A stretch of 64,000 nucleotides of DNA, from NCBI RefSeq assembly GCF_018122595.1, contig NZ_JAGRQH010000001.1:124001-188000 (forward strand). Reading direction: 5' to 3'. The first letter of the stretch is position 1; each line of letters starts with the position of its first letter. The notes beneath the pieces were generated by a model. That model was not told the DNA's origin and did no database searches. It was given only the letters and a program-made list of their open reading frames with translations. Source of the DNA: Neokomagataea anthophila (GTDB lineage Bacteria; Pseudomonadota; Alphaproteobacteria; Acetobacterales; Acetobacteraceae). Position numbers and translations under genes: made by a program. This document shows positions 17,127-25,815 of the stretch, piece after piece.

Positions 17127-18389
17127 ATGTTTGATCGCCTTTCCCCCGTCTTGCTCGACTCCTCCACATGGATCCGCCAGCCAGCACATACCGCATGGCT
17201 AAAAGCGCGTGGAGAAGACCTCTTGCTCTTTAGTCGCAAAGGGCAAGTCGATGGTGGCTTTACGGGGTTAGACCTCACAGGGCAGCTCCCCCCCAAAGCG
17301 GCTGCAGAAGCGACTCTCACAGCACGTTGCGCCCACGCTTTTGCCGCAGCAGCACTCAAAGGTATCCCCGGCAGCGCAGCACTCAGCCAACATGCCTTAA
17401 ACGGGCTGCGCAGCACTTTTCAGGATACCGAGCATGGTGGCTGGCGGCATTACGCCGACAAACCGCAAGAACGTAAGCAAGCTTACCTTCATGCCTTCAT
17501 TGCGCTCGCTGCATCCTCTGCAACAGTTCTTGGCCTTACAGGAGCACAGGAACTCCTGCATGACGCCACGACATGCATCGAGCAACATTTCTGGTCCGAA
17601 GACGAAGGCGTCATGCGCGAGAGTTTCGCCGCAGACTGGTCAGACGAAGAAGATTACCGTGGTGCCAACAGCAATATGCACTCCACCGAGGCCTTCCTTG
17701 CTCTCGCTGATGTCACAGGTGATACAAAATGGCTCCACCGTGCCCTGCGCATCGTGACGCGATTTGTGCATGAACTCGCAGCGTCACAAGACTTCGCCAT
17801 GCCCGAACATTTCGACCGCAACTGGACATTACTCAAAGACTACCATCACGACCAACCCACACACGATCTCCGCCCCTACGGCATGACACCGGGGCACTTT
17901 GTCGAGTGGTCACATCTCACCTTAAAGCTTGAATCGGCCCTACTCCGCCACGGCCTCCACGCCCCCGGCTGGCTCCTGCATGACGCACAGTCTCTCTTCG
18001 AAACTGGTATGCACGCAGGTTGGAATACCGACGGCAAACCCGGCTTAATCTACACCATTGACTGGGACCACAAGCCACACGTCTCAGCCCGAGTACACTG
18101 GGCACAAGCCGAAGCCCTCACCGCAGCCATTCTTTTGTATAAACGCACTGGCAACACTCAGTACGAAGAATGGTACCGCACCATTTGGGATTATATCGAT
18201 ACCACCCTCATCGACCGCACACATGGGAGTTGGTTCAATGAAGTCACCCCCGAAGGCATTCCTTCAGAAACGATTTATCAAGGCAAAGCAGACCTCTACC
18301 ACGCCTACCAATCTACTCTAGCGCCACTAATGCCCGCAGCCCCCAGCCTCGTCACGGCTCTACGCGCAACACAAAGCCTTTCCGAATAA
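17127..18389 (+). CDS. AGE-family sugar isomerase/epimerase
   Basis: A 420-residue (alpha/alpha)6-barrel protein of the N-acylglucosamine 2-epimerase family, which includes mannose isomerase, cellobiose epimerase and the sulfoquinovose isomerase YihS. Visible signatures are 'YRGANSNMHSTEAFLAL' with the catalytic His region, 'EHFDRNW', 'YGMTPGHFVEWSHL' and 'HVSARVHWAQAEALTA' with the second His. The pattern is closest to the YihS/mannose isomerase branch, so aldose-ketose isomerisation is likelier than epimerisation; this is by eye only. ATG at 17127 is preferred because GGAG lies 6 bases upstream; a TTG at 17067 would extend it. It is alone on the plus strand between rpe and flgD. Confidence 0.85.
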   Translation: MFDRLSPVLLDSSTWIRQPAHTAWLKARGEDLLLFSRKGQVDGGFTGLDLTGQLPPKAAAEATLTARCAHAFAAAALKGIPGSAALSQHALNGLRSTFQDTEHGGWRHYADKPQERKQAYLHAFIALAASSATVLGLTGAQELLHDATTCIEQHFWSEDEGVMRESFAADWSDEEDYRGANSNMHSTEAFLALADVTGDTKWLHRALRIVTRFVHELAASQDFAMPEHFDRNWTLLKDYHHDQPTHDLRPYGMTPGHFVEWSHLTLKLESALLRHGLHAPGWLLHDAQSLFETGMHAGWNTDGKPGLIYTIDWDHKPHVSARVHWAQAEALTAAILLYKRTGNTQYEEWYRTIWDYIDTTLIDRTHGSWFNEVTPEGIPSETIYQGKADLYHAYQSTLAPLMPAAPSLVTALRATQSLSE

Positions 18390-18409
18390 CCACACCCAAC
18401 GATGCTCCA

Positions 18410-18469
18410 GGCACTCTACCCAACAGCGGATCGCACAGCATGCGTCTCTACTCGCACGGTAGAGTGCCA
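18410..18469. repeat. Perfect 11-bp inverted repeat between AGE gene and flgD
   Basis: GGCACTCTACC at 18410-18420 is repeated exactly inverted at 18459-18469, with 38 bases between. It sits between two convergent genes. It may be a large stem-loop that ends transcription, but there is no T run. The remaining bases of this 165-base gap hold nothing I recognise. Confidence 0.55.
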
Positions 18470-18554
18470 AGACGATATCCATTCAAGCCAACCACCCACT
18501 AATGACAACCCTCATTATGGCTTATGCATACGTGGCTCTATCAGCACGGAAACC

Positions 18555-19292
18555 TTAGCTTTGAAACGCATTTAGCGTCTTTAACGCTACTGAGGCCCCA
18601 CCCATTTGGGCATTAACCGTACCTGAATCACGCGAAATACCCGTAATCGTACCGCTTACCGTCGTTGGAAGTGCAACACTTGTACCGTCAGTCGCTGTGC
18701 CTTCAGCCGCGACATAATACCCACCATCAGCGAGTTGATTACCCGCATTGTCTTTACCATCCCAATGCCAGCTCTGCTGACCCGCTGCCGCCGAGACAGT
18801 TTCGCTGCGTACAACTTGCCCCGCAGTATTCGTCACCGCAATAGCCACATCACCTGCTTGTTGTGCGGTATAACTTAAATTCGCTTGACCATTTTGCAGC
18901 GGTAAAGACGAAGTCGTAGCCGTGGTCGTTTTGCCAATCAAACTTGCTCCACTCGTTAACTGACTGTCTTGTGTAGCGGAGAGCAAACTCGACAATGTCG
19001 TATTCGACTGTACCTGCTGCTGTACACCAGCAAACTGCGCGACCTGCGCTGTAAAATTATTACTATCCGTCGGATTCGTAGGGTCTTGATGCTGTAACTG
19101 CGCAGTCAGCAACGTCAAAAATTGATTAAAATTCCCTGCTATCGAAGACAAAGCCGCACTACCAGCACTACTCGCTGTTGTACTGGTCGTATCTGAGGTG
19201 TTTTTCGCTGTCGTCGCACTACTTCGTGCGGCCGATACCGCTTGGGACAGCAATGAATCCTGCCCACTCGTTGATGTTACTGATACACTCAC
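18555..19292 (-). CDS. flgD: Flagellar hook-capping protein FlgD
   Basis: FlgD forms the cap that guides assembly of the flagellar hook. After a Ser/Thr/Ala-rich start, the conserved N-terminal region is clear: 'FLTLLTAQLQHQDPTNPTDSN' in shortened form ('FLTLLTAQLQHQDP') followed by 'NNFTAQVAQFAGVQQQ'. The C-terminal half has the FlgD Ig-like fold: 'WHWDGKDNAGNQLADGGYY' is the signature of this domain. The length of 245 residues is normal. The start is GTG with GGGA 9 bases upstream. It follows fliK by ~20 bases on the same strand. No other flagellar genes are in the window, so this is a small satellite of the main flagellar cluster. Confidence 0.92.
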   Translation of the reverse strand: MSVSVTSTSGQDSLLSQAVSAARSSATTAKNTSDTTSTTASSAGSAALSSIAGNFNQFLTLLTAQLQHQDPTNPTDSNNFTAQVAQFAGVQQQVQSNTTLSSLLSATQDSQLTSGASLIGKTTTATTSSLPLQNGQANLSYTAQQAGDVAIAVTNTAGQVVRSETVSAAAGQQSWHWDGKDNAGNQLADGGYYVAAEGTATDGTSVALPTTVSGTITGISRDSGTVNAQMGGASVALKTLNAFQS

Positions 19293-19313
19293 CTTAATAA
19301 TTCCCTCATCCCA

Positions 19314-20609
19314 TTACGCCATAAGATCCACGACGCCACGCCCCCAGCGTGATGGCCGCACACGCCCATTATTCATTGGTAATTCTGTGCCAGAAACATC
19401 CTCGTCCTGCCCTGCCCGCGTTATACTCCCCACGCCTCCACTCTTCACCTTCGGTTCAACAAAGAGACCCATCGTGACATGGACCTCACCGGAAAGGGCC
19501 TGTCCCGGTAGCGGGGTCTGCTCCAAAGCGCCCAGCAACGACACACGATCCTGCGTCAGCATATGCAATGTCTGCGGATCATCCGCCGCAATATGTATGT
19601 GCTTTGCACCCTCGGTATTTTCATGAATCGCCACACGCACATGCCCTTGTTCGGCAAGGTCCATATGAATCCAACTATGGTGCCCATTCTCCGTAGAACT
19701 GTGCAAAATCTGCGGAGCACCTTCATCCACCCTAGGCGTATGCTGCGCTTCTGGGGTTTCCCTCGCCTCATCTAATGACTGTGTATGAGAGACCTCATCA
19801 GGTCTCTCTTGAGGCGGATTCTCCTTAAGGTCCTGCTCTAAAACATCACTCGCAGCAGGCAATTCCACAGCAGGATCGGCAGAACTAACACCCTCACATG
19901 TGCCATTTTCTACCCCTTGCACGGCATCATCTTCAGCACCGATAGAATCATCACCCGTACCAACCACATGCTGACTATCTGACACCGTCGAAGCGTTCAC
20001 CTCACGTGGCACAGACGATTGCGCTGCTTCAGGGGGGGAATGTTCCCGGTCACTACCGCCGCTCGAACACGTCAAAACAGCAGAGTGCTGGGACGCTTCG
20101 TTGACTTCCCCACCTGCCCCTTTTCCCAAACGTTGAGACGGCATTTCAACAGCACCCTTGAGCCGCTCACCGTGCCCATCCGTGCCCTCTTCATCCGTCG
20201 TAGACTTCTCCGCTCCGATATGACCAGCTTCTCCACCAGACGCAGTACCACGCGGAGCCCGCTGCATGGCGGCCGCTCTCTCCCCCGCCGCTCCAGCCTT
20301 TTGAAAAGCCGCACTCGTATCGCTTTTTAACTGCCCGTATGCCGTATTCTTCGGCTCCGCGGTCACAGAGCGCTCACCGGACGTAAATATCGTCTTTGAG
20401 ATACTATGAGGCATCACGGTGGTCGGCGGTCGCGCAACAGGCTCCGCCTTCGGCTGTGCTTGAGCGTGTTCATAACTTTTTAGAAATGCGTCAAACCGAC
20501 CTTTCACCATGTCCTGCGCCATAAGCGCACTCGTCCCACCGCTCGACGTATTCGTACGACCAGACATCCATAATTGCCCTACCAACGGCAGAGAAGGATT
20601 GTGAGACAT
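19314..20609 (-). CDS. fliK: Flagellar hook-length control protein (FliK-like)
   Basis: The first ~300 residues are low-complexity, hydrophilic and rich in Ser, Glu, Gln and Ala, as expected for the ruler part of FliK. The C-terminal ~100 residues carry the conserved FliK domain: 'WIHMDLAEQGHVRVAIHEN' with 'HIHIAADDPQTLHMLTQDR' and 'LLGALEQTPL'. FliK measures hook length and switches the export gate to filament proteins. ATG at 20609 gives 431 residues; a TTG at 20645 is possible. The position directly before flgD supports the call. Family members share little in the N-terminal part, so the assignment rests on the C-terminal domain and the neighbour. Confidence 0.8.
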   Translation of the reverse strand: MSHNPSLPLVGQLWMSGRTNTSSGGTSALMAQDMVKGRFDAFLKSYEHAQAQPKAEPVARPPTTVMPHSISKTIFTSGERSVTAEPKNTAYGQLKSDTSAAFQKAGAAGERAAAMQRAPRGTASGGEAGHIGAEKSTTDEEGTDGHGERLKGAVEMPSQRLGKGAGGEVNEASQHSAVLTCSSGGSDREHSPPEAAQSSVPREVNASTVSDSQHVVGTGDDSIGAEDDAVQGVENGTCEGVSSADPAVELPAASDVLEQDLKENPPQERPDEVSHTQSLDEARETPEAQHTPRVDEGAPQILHSSTENGHHSWIHMDLAEQGHVRVAIHENTEGAKHIHIAADDPQTLHMLTQDRVSLLGALEQTPLPGQALSGEVHVTMGLFVEPKVKSGGVGSITRAGQDEDVSGTELPMNNGRVRPSRWGRGVVDLMA

Positions 20610-20703
20610 GGCAGACGTGAACTTCCCGAAAACGGTATGACACAACCATCACACCATGCCCGAGAGTCTTTAAGGAAGCGTTACCACCCCCAAAAGATCA
20701 CGT

Positions 20704-21075
20704 TTATTTATGCCCTATATTCGGCTGCAAAGCATCGTATTGTGGCGAACCGGGATATGGCCCCCGCGCCACATGCGGAGCCCCTTCACAGTCCGGCTGC
20801 GGATTATTAACCGCAAAAACCTGTACCTTATGCGCTGATACCGACATCAAGCCGCGTACCGTCACGGCTTTTCCTACAGCCAGTGTGGAACGTAAACCTT
20901 CCGGCACATTCAATACCGTGCCATCGCGCAAAACAGCGCCGTCATCCGTCAAACGGATGACCACCCCCTGCACCACTGGCAGAGGGCTGACATCATATTC
21001 ACAAGGTGCTGCCGCGGCGGATGACGCCATCATGCATAGACTAAAAGCCGTTAAAACGCCGCGCCAAACACCCAT
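20704..21075 (-). CDS. Small secreted protein, unknown
   Basis: A 123-residue protein with a signal peptide ending near 'ASSAAAA', so it is periplasmic or exported. The mature part is short, with two Cys (one in 'PCEYD', one in 'PDCEG') that could pair, and a beta-rich core ('VVIRLTDDGAVLRDGTVLNVP', here only partly quoted as 'RLTDDGAVLRDG') that reads like a small OB- or barrel-type fold: hydrophobic strands around a 'GKAVTVRGL' element. I do not recognise the family. AGGTGAG precedes the ATG. It starts 9 bases after purH on the same strand and precedes fliK. Confidence 0.7.
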   Translation of the reverse strand: MGVWRGVLTAFSLCMMASSAAAAPCEYDVSPLPVVQGVVIRLTDDGAVLRDGTVLNVPEGLRSTLAVGKAVTVRGLMSVSAHKVQVFAVNNPQPDCEGAPHVARGPYPGSPQYDALQPNIGHK

Positions 21076-21083
21076 AACTCACC

Positions 21084-22661
21084 TCAGTGACGGAAATGCC
21101 GCATCCCAGTGAAGACCATTGCAATACCAGCCTTGTCAGCCGCATCAATGACTTCTTGGTCACGGATAGAACCACCCGGCTGGATCACAGCCACAGCACC
21201 AGCTGCAACAACACTTTCCAAACCATCTGCAAAGGGGAAGAACGCATCAGATGCCGCTACAGATCCCGTCGTCAACGGTTCTTGTTCACCGGCGGCTTCC
21301 GCAGCATCCGCGCTTTTGCGGGCCGCAATACGCGCACTATCAACACGTGACATCTGCCCCGCGCCGATACCAACCGTCGCACCGTCCTTTGCGTAAATCA
21401 CCGCATTGGACTTCACATGCTTCGCTACACGGAACGCGAAAAGAAGATCACGCATCTCAGCATCTGTCGGTGCACGCTTCGTCACAACCTTCAGATCAGC
21501 TTCCGTCACATGACCAGCATCACGGCTCTGCGCCAAGAAACCACCTGCAACCGTCTTTACGGCCAGACCTTCGGCCTTCGGATCAGGCAAACCACCTGTC
21601 AGTAACAAACGCAGATTCTTCTTCGCGGCCAAAACTTCGAGTGCTTCTGGCTCTGCATCCGGCGCAACGATAACTTCCGTGAAGATCGCTGAAATACGCT
21701 TCGCCGTTGCAGCATCCAGCGTACGGTTCACGGCAACGATGCCACCAAAAGCCGAAACCGGATCACAGCGCAGAGCCGAAACCCATGCATCTTCCAGCGT
21801 CTCAGCAGAAGCCACACCACATGGGTTAGCGTGCTTCACAATCACAACACTCGGTGCCGAGAATTCTGCCACAGCTTCAAAAGCTGCATCCGTGTCGTTC
21901 AGGTTATTGTAGCTCAGCGCCTTACCCTGAACCTGACGTGCCGAAGCCAAACCCGGACGCGTGCTGCCATCACGGTAAAAAGCTGCCTGCTGATGCGGGT
22001 TTTCACCATAACGCAGCAAATCACCGCGTGTACCCGACAAGGTCAGCGTCTGCGGCAACAAATCACCAGCCTGCTGCGCAAACCAACGTGAAATCATCGA
22101 GTCATAAGCCGCCGTATGCGCATAAGCAGCGGCCGCATAAGCACGACGTTCAGCATGCAACGTTCCACCCGCTTCAAGGGCACTAATCAAACCAGCATAT
22201 TGGTCAGGGGACGTCAGAATAACCACATGATCATGGTTTTTAGCAGAGGCACGGACCATAGCCGGACCGCCAATATCAATGTTCTCAATGCAGTCTTCAA
22301 CACCTGCACCAGACGCAACCGTCGCAGCGAACGGGTAAAGATTCACACAGACCAGATCAATCGGCGCAATGTTGTGCTGCGCCATTTGTTCTTGATGGCT
22401 TGCCAGATCACGACGGCCCAAAATGCCACCATGCACTTGCGGCACCAGCGTCTTAACGCGACCATCCAAAATCTCGGGGAAACCCGTATGTTCGGAAACA
22501 TCTTTCACCGTCAGGCCCGCTTCGCGCAACGCACGAGCAGATCCCCCGGTTGAGAGGAGTTCGGTGCCATGGGCGGCGAGCGCACGCCCAAGCTCGATAA
22601 GCCCGGCTTTGTCAGAAACAGAGAGCAGAGCGCGGCGGACAGGGATACGGTTTTCGGTCAT
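21084..22661 (-). CDS. purH: Bifunctional AICAR transformylase / IMP cyclohydrolase
   Basis: PurH does the last two steps of IMP synthesis: formyl transfer to AICAR, then ring closure. The N-terminal cyclohydrolase domain begins '[17 protein letters not shown]' and has '[15 protein letters not shown]' and '[18 protein letters not shown]'. The C-terminal transformylase has '[12 protein letters not shown]', '[12 protein letters not shown]', '[12 protein letters not shown]' with the catalytic Lys-His, and '[10 protein letters not shown]'. At 525 residues it is full length. Its ATG overlaps the stop of the YdjM-like gene (ATGA) and has no clear ribosome site of its own, so translation probably depends on the upstream gene, which itself follows a drug-efflux operon. 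No other pur gene is in the window. Confidence 0.97.
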   Translation of the reverse strand: MTENRIPVRRALLSVSDKAGLIELGRALAAHGTELLSTGGSARALREAGLTVKDVSEHTGFPEILDGRVKTLVPQVHGGILGRRDLASHQEQMAQHNIAPIDLVCVNLYPFAATVASGAGVEDCIENIDIGGPAMVRASAKNHDHVVILTSPDQYAGLISALEAGGTLHAERRAYAAAAYAHTAAYDSMISRWFAQQAGDLLPQTLTLSGTRGDLLRYGENPHQQAAFYRDGSTRPGLASARQVQGKALSYNNLNDTDAAFEAVAEFSAPSVVIVKHANPCGVASAETLEDAWVSALRCDPVSAFGGIVAVNRTLDAATAKRISAIFTEVIVAPDAEPEALEVLAAKKNLRLLLTGGLPDPKAEGLAVKTVAGGFLAQSRDAGHVTEADLKVVTKRAPTDAEMRDLLFAFRVAKHVKSNAVIYAKDGATVGIGAGQMSRVDSARIAARKSADAAEAAGEQEPLTTGSVAASDAFFPFADGLESVVAAGAVAVIQPGGSIRDQEVIDAADKAGIAMVFTGMRHFRH

Positions 22662-23221
22662 GATGGGAGAGCCATATCCCCGGAAAACGGCACATGCAAC
22701 CGTTGATGTGCAGGACGGTGCAGATCATGCCCCAAATGTATCGGCATTGCATTCCAACCACACCACCCGAGCAACGCCAAAGTCGGCACCAACAAACACA
22801 CTTCTCCAACCCCGCCCGTCTTCACATACGGCCAAACCGATACACGTGAACGACTCAACGGCCCAAAAAGCTGACAGCCCCCGGTAGGCAAATCCACACA
22901 GATGTGACTCGCCACCCCTAAGAGCAAAGCGCCCAACGGCCCTGCCAATACATCTTCTCCAAAGAGCACTCGACACAAAACAGACACAGCAACCCAAAAT
23001 ACCGCCGAATGCGTCAGCCCCCTATGGCCACACATCCGCGCAATTGGGCGAGACAACCATTTCATCCGCGCACCCATCATGGAGCGCTCCGTATCAATAT
23101 CAGGTAAAAGACTTCCAATCAGAGCCGTGAAAAATGAAACAATATCCGGTGTCAAAATATGCCACCGCATGGCACAAAACGATGTAAATGCACCAACGAG
23201 AAGATGTGAACGACCTGTCAT
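22658..23221 (-). CDS. YdjM-like inner-membrane metal-dependent hydrolase
   Basis: A ~187-residue membrane protein of the YdjM/DUF457 type. '[11 protein letters not shown]' at the start, '[15 protein letters not shown]' and '[11 protein letters not shown]' carry the His/Asp pattern that defines this group, and '[20 protein letters not shown]' (partly '[13 protein letters not shown]') completes it. In E. coli the homologue is LexA-regulated and of unclear function. Several hydrophobic segments make it an integral membrane protein. The ATG at 23221 has a poor ribosome site; a TTG at 23236, right against the upstream stop codon and 4 bases after AAGGA, may be the real start. It links the efflux genes to purH through tight junctions. 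Confidence 0.75.
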   Translation of the reverse strand: MTGRSHLLVGAFTSFCAMRWHILTPDIVSFFTALIGSLLPDIDTERSMMGARMKWLSRPIARMCGHRGLTHSAVFWVAVSVLCRVLFGEDVLAGPLGALLLGVASHICVDLPTGGCQLFGPLSRSRVSVWPYVKTGGVGEVCLLVPTLALLGWCGWNAMPIHLGHDLHRPAHQRLHVPFSGDMALPS

Positions 23222-23236
23222 AAGGCGCAGTAACAA

Positions 23237-24694
23237 TCAGTCCTTGCGCGAAGATGCAAGAGCTTCCGTGAATTGCCACCCACCACCCAAAGCCCGATAT
23301 AAATCAACGAGTTGCGTATTCATCTGCGTTTGCACAGCCGCCAAACTCGTTTCACTGGCCAAAACCCGTGCCTGCGCTTCATCCACCTCTAAAAATGGCA
23401 CAGCTCCAGCCACATAACGCTGCCGCGCCGCCGCCAGCGCCAAACGATTCTGCTTCACGGCTTCCGCCAGTTGAGCCCGTTGCTCCTGCACCTGCGCATA
23501 GCCGGTCAGCGCATCATCAACATCACGCCATGCATCCAAAACCGTCTGGCGATAGGCCAAAGCCGCCTCCTTCTGTGCAGCCTCACGCAAATGCAGTTCC
23601 CCGCGCAACCGGCCGCCTTCAAAAATGGGCACGTTCAATGTCGGGCCGAGCGTGAAATATTTGGCCACAGGCAAAAAGAAATCTCCCGCAGAGAGAGACT
23701 GCGTCCCTAAATTCCCCGCCAGCACAATATCCGGGTAAAATGATGCCTTCGCCACCCCCACACGCGCCGTCGCCGCATGCAACCGCGCATCTGCCAACAT
23801 CACATCTGGCCGCCTCTGCGCCAAACTCGACGGCACACCAACCGGTACTGCGGCCGGGACAACAGGCTGCGGCTTTACTGGCGATAATTCAGCCTCCAAG
23901 GCCCGCGGCGGCAGTGCGAGAAGAGAGGCAATCGCGTTCATCAATGCCGATTCTTCGGTCCGCAAAGGGGCCAGCGCACTTTGCGTACTCGCCACCCGTG
24001 CCTTCGCTTCCGCCAGCTCTAATTCCGTCGCAGCGCCATCACGCATGCGGTCTTGCACCAATGCCAAATCATGCTGCGTAAGCGCTAGATTACGTTCCGT
24101 CAGAGCCCGCTGCTCCTGCGTACCCCGCAGCTGCATATACGCACTCACAATGTCCGACACACTTGCCAGTGCTACCGCACGCCGCGCTGCCACGGCTTCA
24201 TCAGCCTCAGCTTTCCCCGCCTCCACCGCCCGACGTACCATGCCGAACAGGTCTAAATCCCACCCTGCTGACGCCATGTTGGTGAAATAATTATACTGCA
24301 AATTCGCGCCCGGCCGAGGCTCTGCCAAAGACAAAAAGCCCCGCGTACTTTGCTGTGTCCACGTATAAGCGCCAGCCCAATTCACACTTGGCAAACCTTG
24401 CGCCGCCGCAATTTGCACCTGAGAGCGAGCGGCTGAAATCCGCGTCGCCGCTTCCTGCAAGGCCAAATTCTGCTGACCCAGCCGTTCCACCAGATGATTT
24501 AATTCTTCATCATGGAAACTACGCCACCACGTAACATCCACTTCCCCCGCATAGGTTGCACTCGGCGCACCCGGCTCACGCCCCCAATGCTCTAAACCGG
24601 TCATATGTGGCGTCTGATAATTCGGCCCCACGGTACACCCAGCCAACAGTCCGGCAACACACCATGTAGCAACCTGCTTCATTCCGCGCATCAT
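23237..24694 (-). CDS. Outer-membrane efflux lipoprotein (NodT/OprM family)
   Basis: The TolC-like channel of a tripartite pump. A lipoprotein signal with the lipobox 'LLAGC' is followed by 'VGPNYQTP', a hallmark of the NodT group. Two repeated coiled-coil/barrel halves follow: 'RISAARSQVQIAAAQGLPSV' in the first and 'ARVGVAKASFYPDIVLAG' in the second. 'SSLAQRRPDVMLADARLHAA' is the classic family motif. Length (485) is typical. It overlaps the HlyD-type adaptor by 4 bases (ATGA) and is followed directly by the YdjM-like gene. With the adaptor and the MFS pump it should form an EmrAB/FarAB-type export system. Confidence 0.93.
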   Translation of the reverse strand: MMRGMKQVATWCVAGLLAGCTVGPNYQTPHMTGLEHWGREPGAPSATYAGEVDVTWWRSFHDEELNHLVERLGQQNLALQEAATRISAARSQVQIAAAQGLPSVNWAGAYTWTQQSTRGFLSLAEPRPGANLQYNYFTNMASAGWDLDLFGMVRRAVEAGKAEADEAVAARRAVALASVSDIVSAYMQLRGTQEQRALTERNLALTQHDLALVQDRMRDGAATELELAEAKARVASTQSALAPLRTEESALMNAIASLLALPPRALEAELSPVKPQPVVPAAVPVGVPSSLAQRRPDVMLADARLHAATARVGVAKASFYPDIVLAGNLGTQSLSAGDFFLPVAKYFTLGPTLNVPIFEGGRLRGELHLREAAQKEAALAYRQTVLDAWRDVDDALTGYAQVQEQRAQLAEAVKQNRLALAAARQRYVAGAVPFLEVDEAQARVLASETSLAAVQTQMNTQLVDLYRALGGGWQFTEALASSRKD

Positions 24695-25797
24695 TTCGCC
24701 GTCACCGATCCTGCACGCGAGTGCGCCTGTGCACCCACAACATCCGCCAAACCTGTCTGTACGGTCGTTTCTACCGATAGCCCCATACGCAGCAGACCCG
24801 CCTCTTTCTGCCCCGGTTTCAACGTAATCTTCACCGGCAAACGCTGCACAATTTTCGTAAAATTCCCCGTCGCATTTTCCGGTGCCAAAGGCGCAAAGGC
24901 AGCCCCTGAAGCCGGCGGCACACTATCGACCACACCCTCCAGATCGAGGTTATACGCATCCACATGAATCCGTACCGCCTGCCCGGGCTTCATATTCCGC
25001 AACGCCACTTCACGATAATTCGCTTCAATCCACAGTTCATTCATCGGGACCACTGCCATGAGCGCTGCACCGGGGCCAACATAATTCCCAAGCTGCACGC
25101 TCCGCTCACCAACCATGCCATCAAACGGCGCAATAATACGGGTATAAGAGAGATTAAGTTCCGCCTGATGCACCCGGGCACGATCAACAGCTAACGTCTG
25201 CTCCGCTGCATCATGCCGCGCTTTCAAAATGGGAATCTGGTCTTGAGTCGCCTGCACATCGGCTTCCGCCCCCTGCAAAGCGGCCTGCAACTCACCAACC
25301 TGTGCCGCATAATGCTGATGCGTTTCAGCACTTCCCGCCCCTGTGCGCGCCAAGTCCCGATAACGCTGCAAATTTTGCTGAGCAAAAACCAACTCAGACC
25401 GCAAACGTGCCACCGCAGCTTGCGCTTGCAGCACCAAAGAAGGCTGACGCGTTTCCGCAGCCGCAGCATCCAAAACCAGCGCCTCATCATGCGCTAACGT
25501 CGCCCGAGCCTGATCCAACGCTGTGCGATAATCACGGTCATCCAACGTCGCCAAAACCTGCCCGGCTTTCACAACTTGATTGTCATCCACATCAACACTG
25601 ACAATCTGCCCCGGAATACGCGGCGCAATCGTCGCATAATGCGCCGTCACATACGCATCATCGGTGGAAACATTGGCACTTGGTACAAAGATAATACCCA
25701 ACACAATGCCAACAAAAACCACCACTACCACCCCTGCCAGAAAAAAGGGCCATTTGGGCGTTTTCTTCTGATGATTATCGGCAGGATTCATGATCAT
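24691..25797 (-). CDS. Membrane-fusion protein, EmrA/HlyD type
   Basis: The periplasmic adaptor of the pump. One transmembrane helix lies at residues ~16-40 after a short basic N-terminus. Then come 'STDDAYVTAHYATIAPRIPG' and 'VDVDDNQVVKAGQVLATLDD' (first lipoyl half), a long coiled-coil hairpin rich in Ala, Gln and Arg, 'LNLSYTRIIAPFDGMVGERS' (second half) and 'ELWIEANYREVALRNMKPGQ' in the beta-barrel. The order and 'STDDAYV' are typical of EmrA. Length (368) is normal. It lies between the MFS pump (18-base gap) and the outer-membrane channel (4-base overlap), so all three are one operon. Confidence 0.93.
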   Translation of the reverse strand: MIMNPADNHQKKTPKWPFFLAGVVVVVFVGIVLGIIFVPSANVSTDDAYVTAHYATIAPRIPGQIVSVDVDDNQVVKAGQVLATLDDRDYRTALDQARATLAHDEALVLDAAAAETRQPSLVLQAQAAVARLRSELVFAQQNLQRYRDLARTGAGSAETHQHYAAQVGELQAALQGAEADVQATQDQIPILKARHDAAEQTLAVDRARVHQAELNLSYTRIIAPFDGMVGERSVQLGNYVGPGAALMAVVPMNELWIEANYREVALRNMKPGQAVRIHVDAYNLDLEGVVDSVPPASGAAFAPLAPENATGNFTKIVQRLPVKITLKPGQKEAGLLRMGLSVETTVQTGLADVVGAQAHSRAGSVTAK

Positions 25798-25815
25798 GAA
25801 CTTTCATGGCACGTA

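Noticed and set aside
16976-17416. A 146-codon minus-strand frame at the start of the AGE gene
   Set aside because: It overlaps the AGE coding region and the rpe/AGE intergenic region, and shows no domain.
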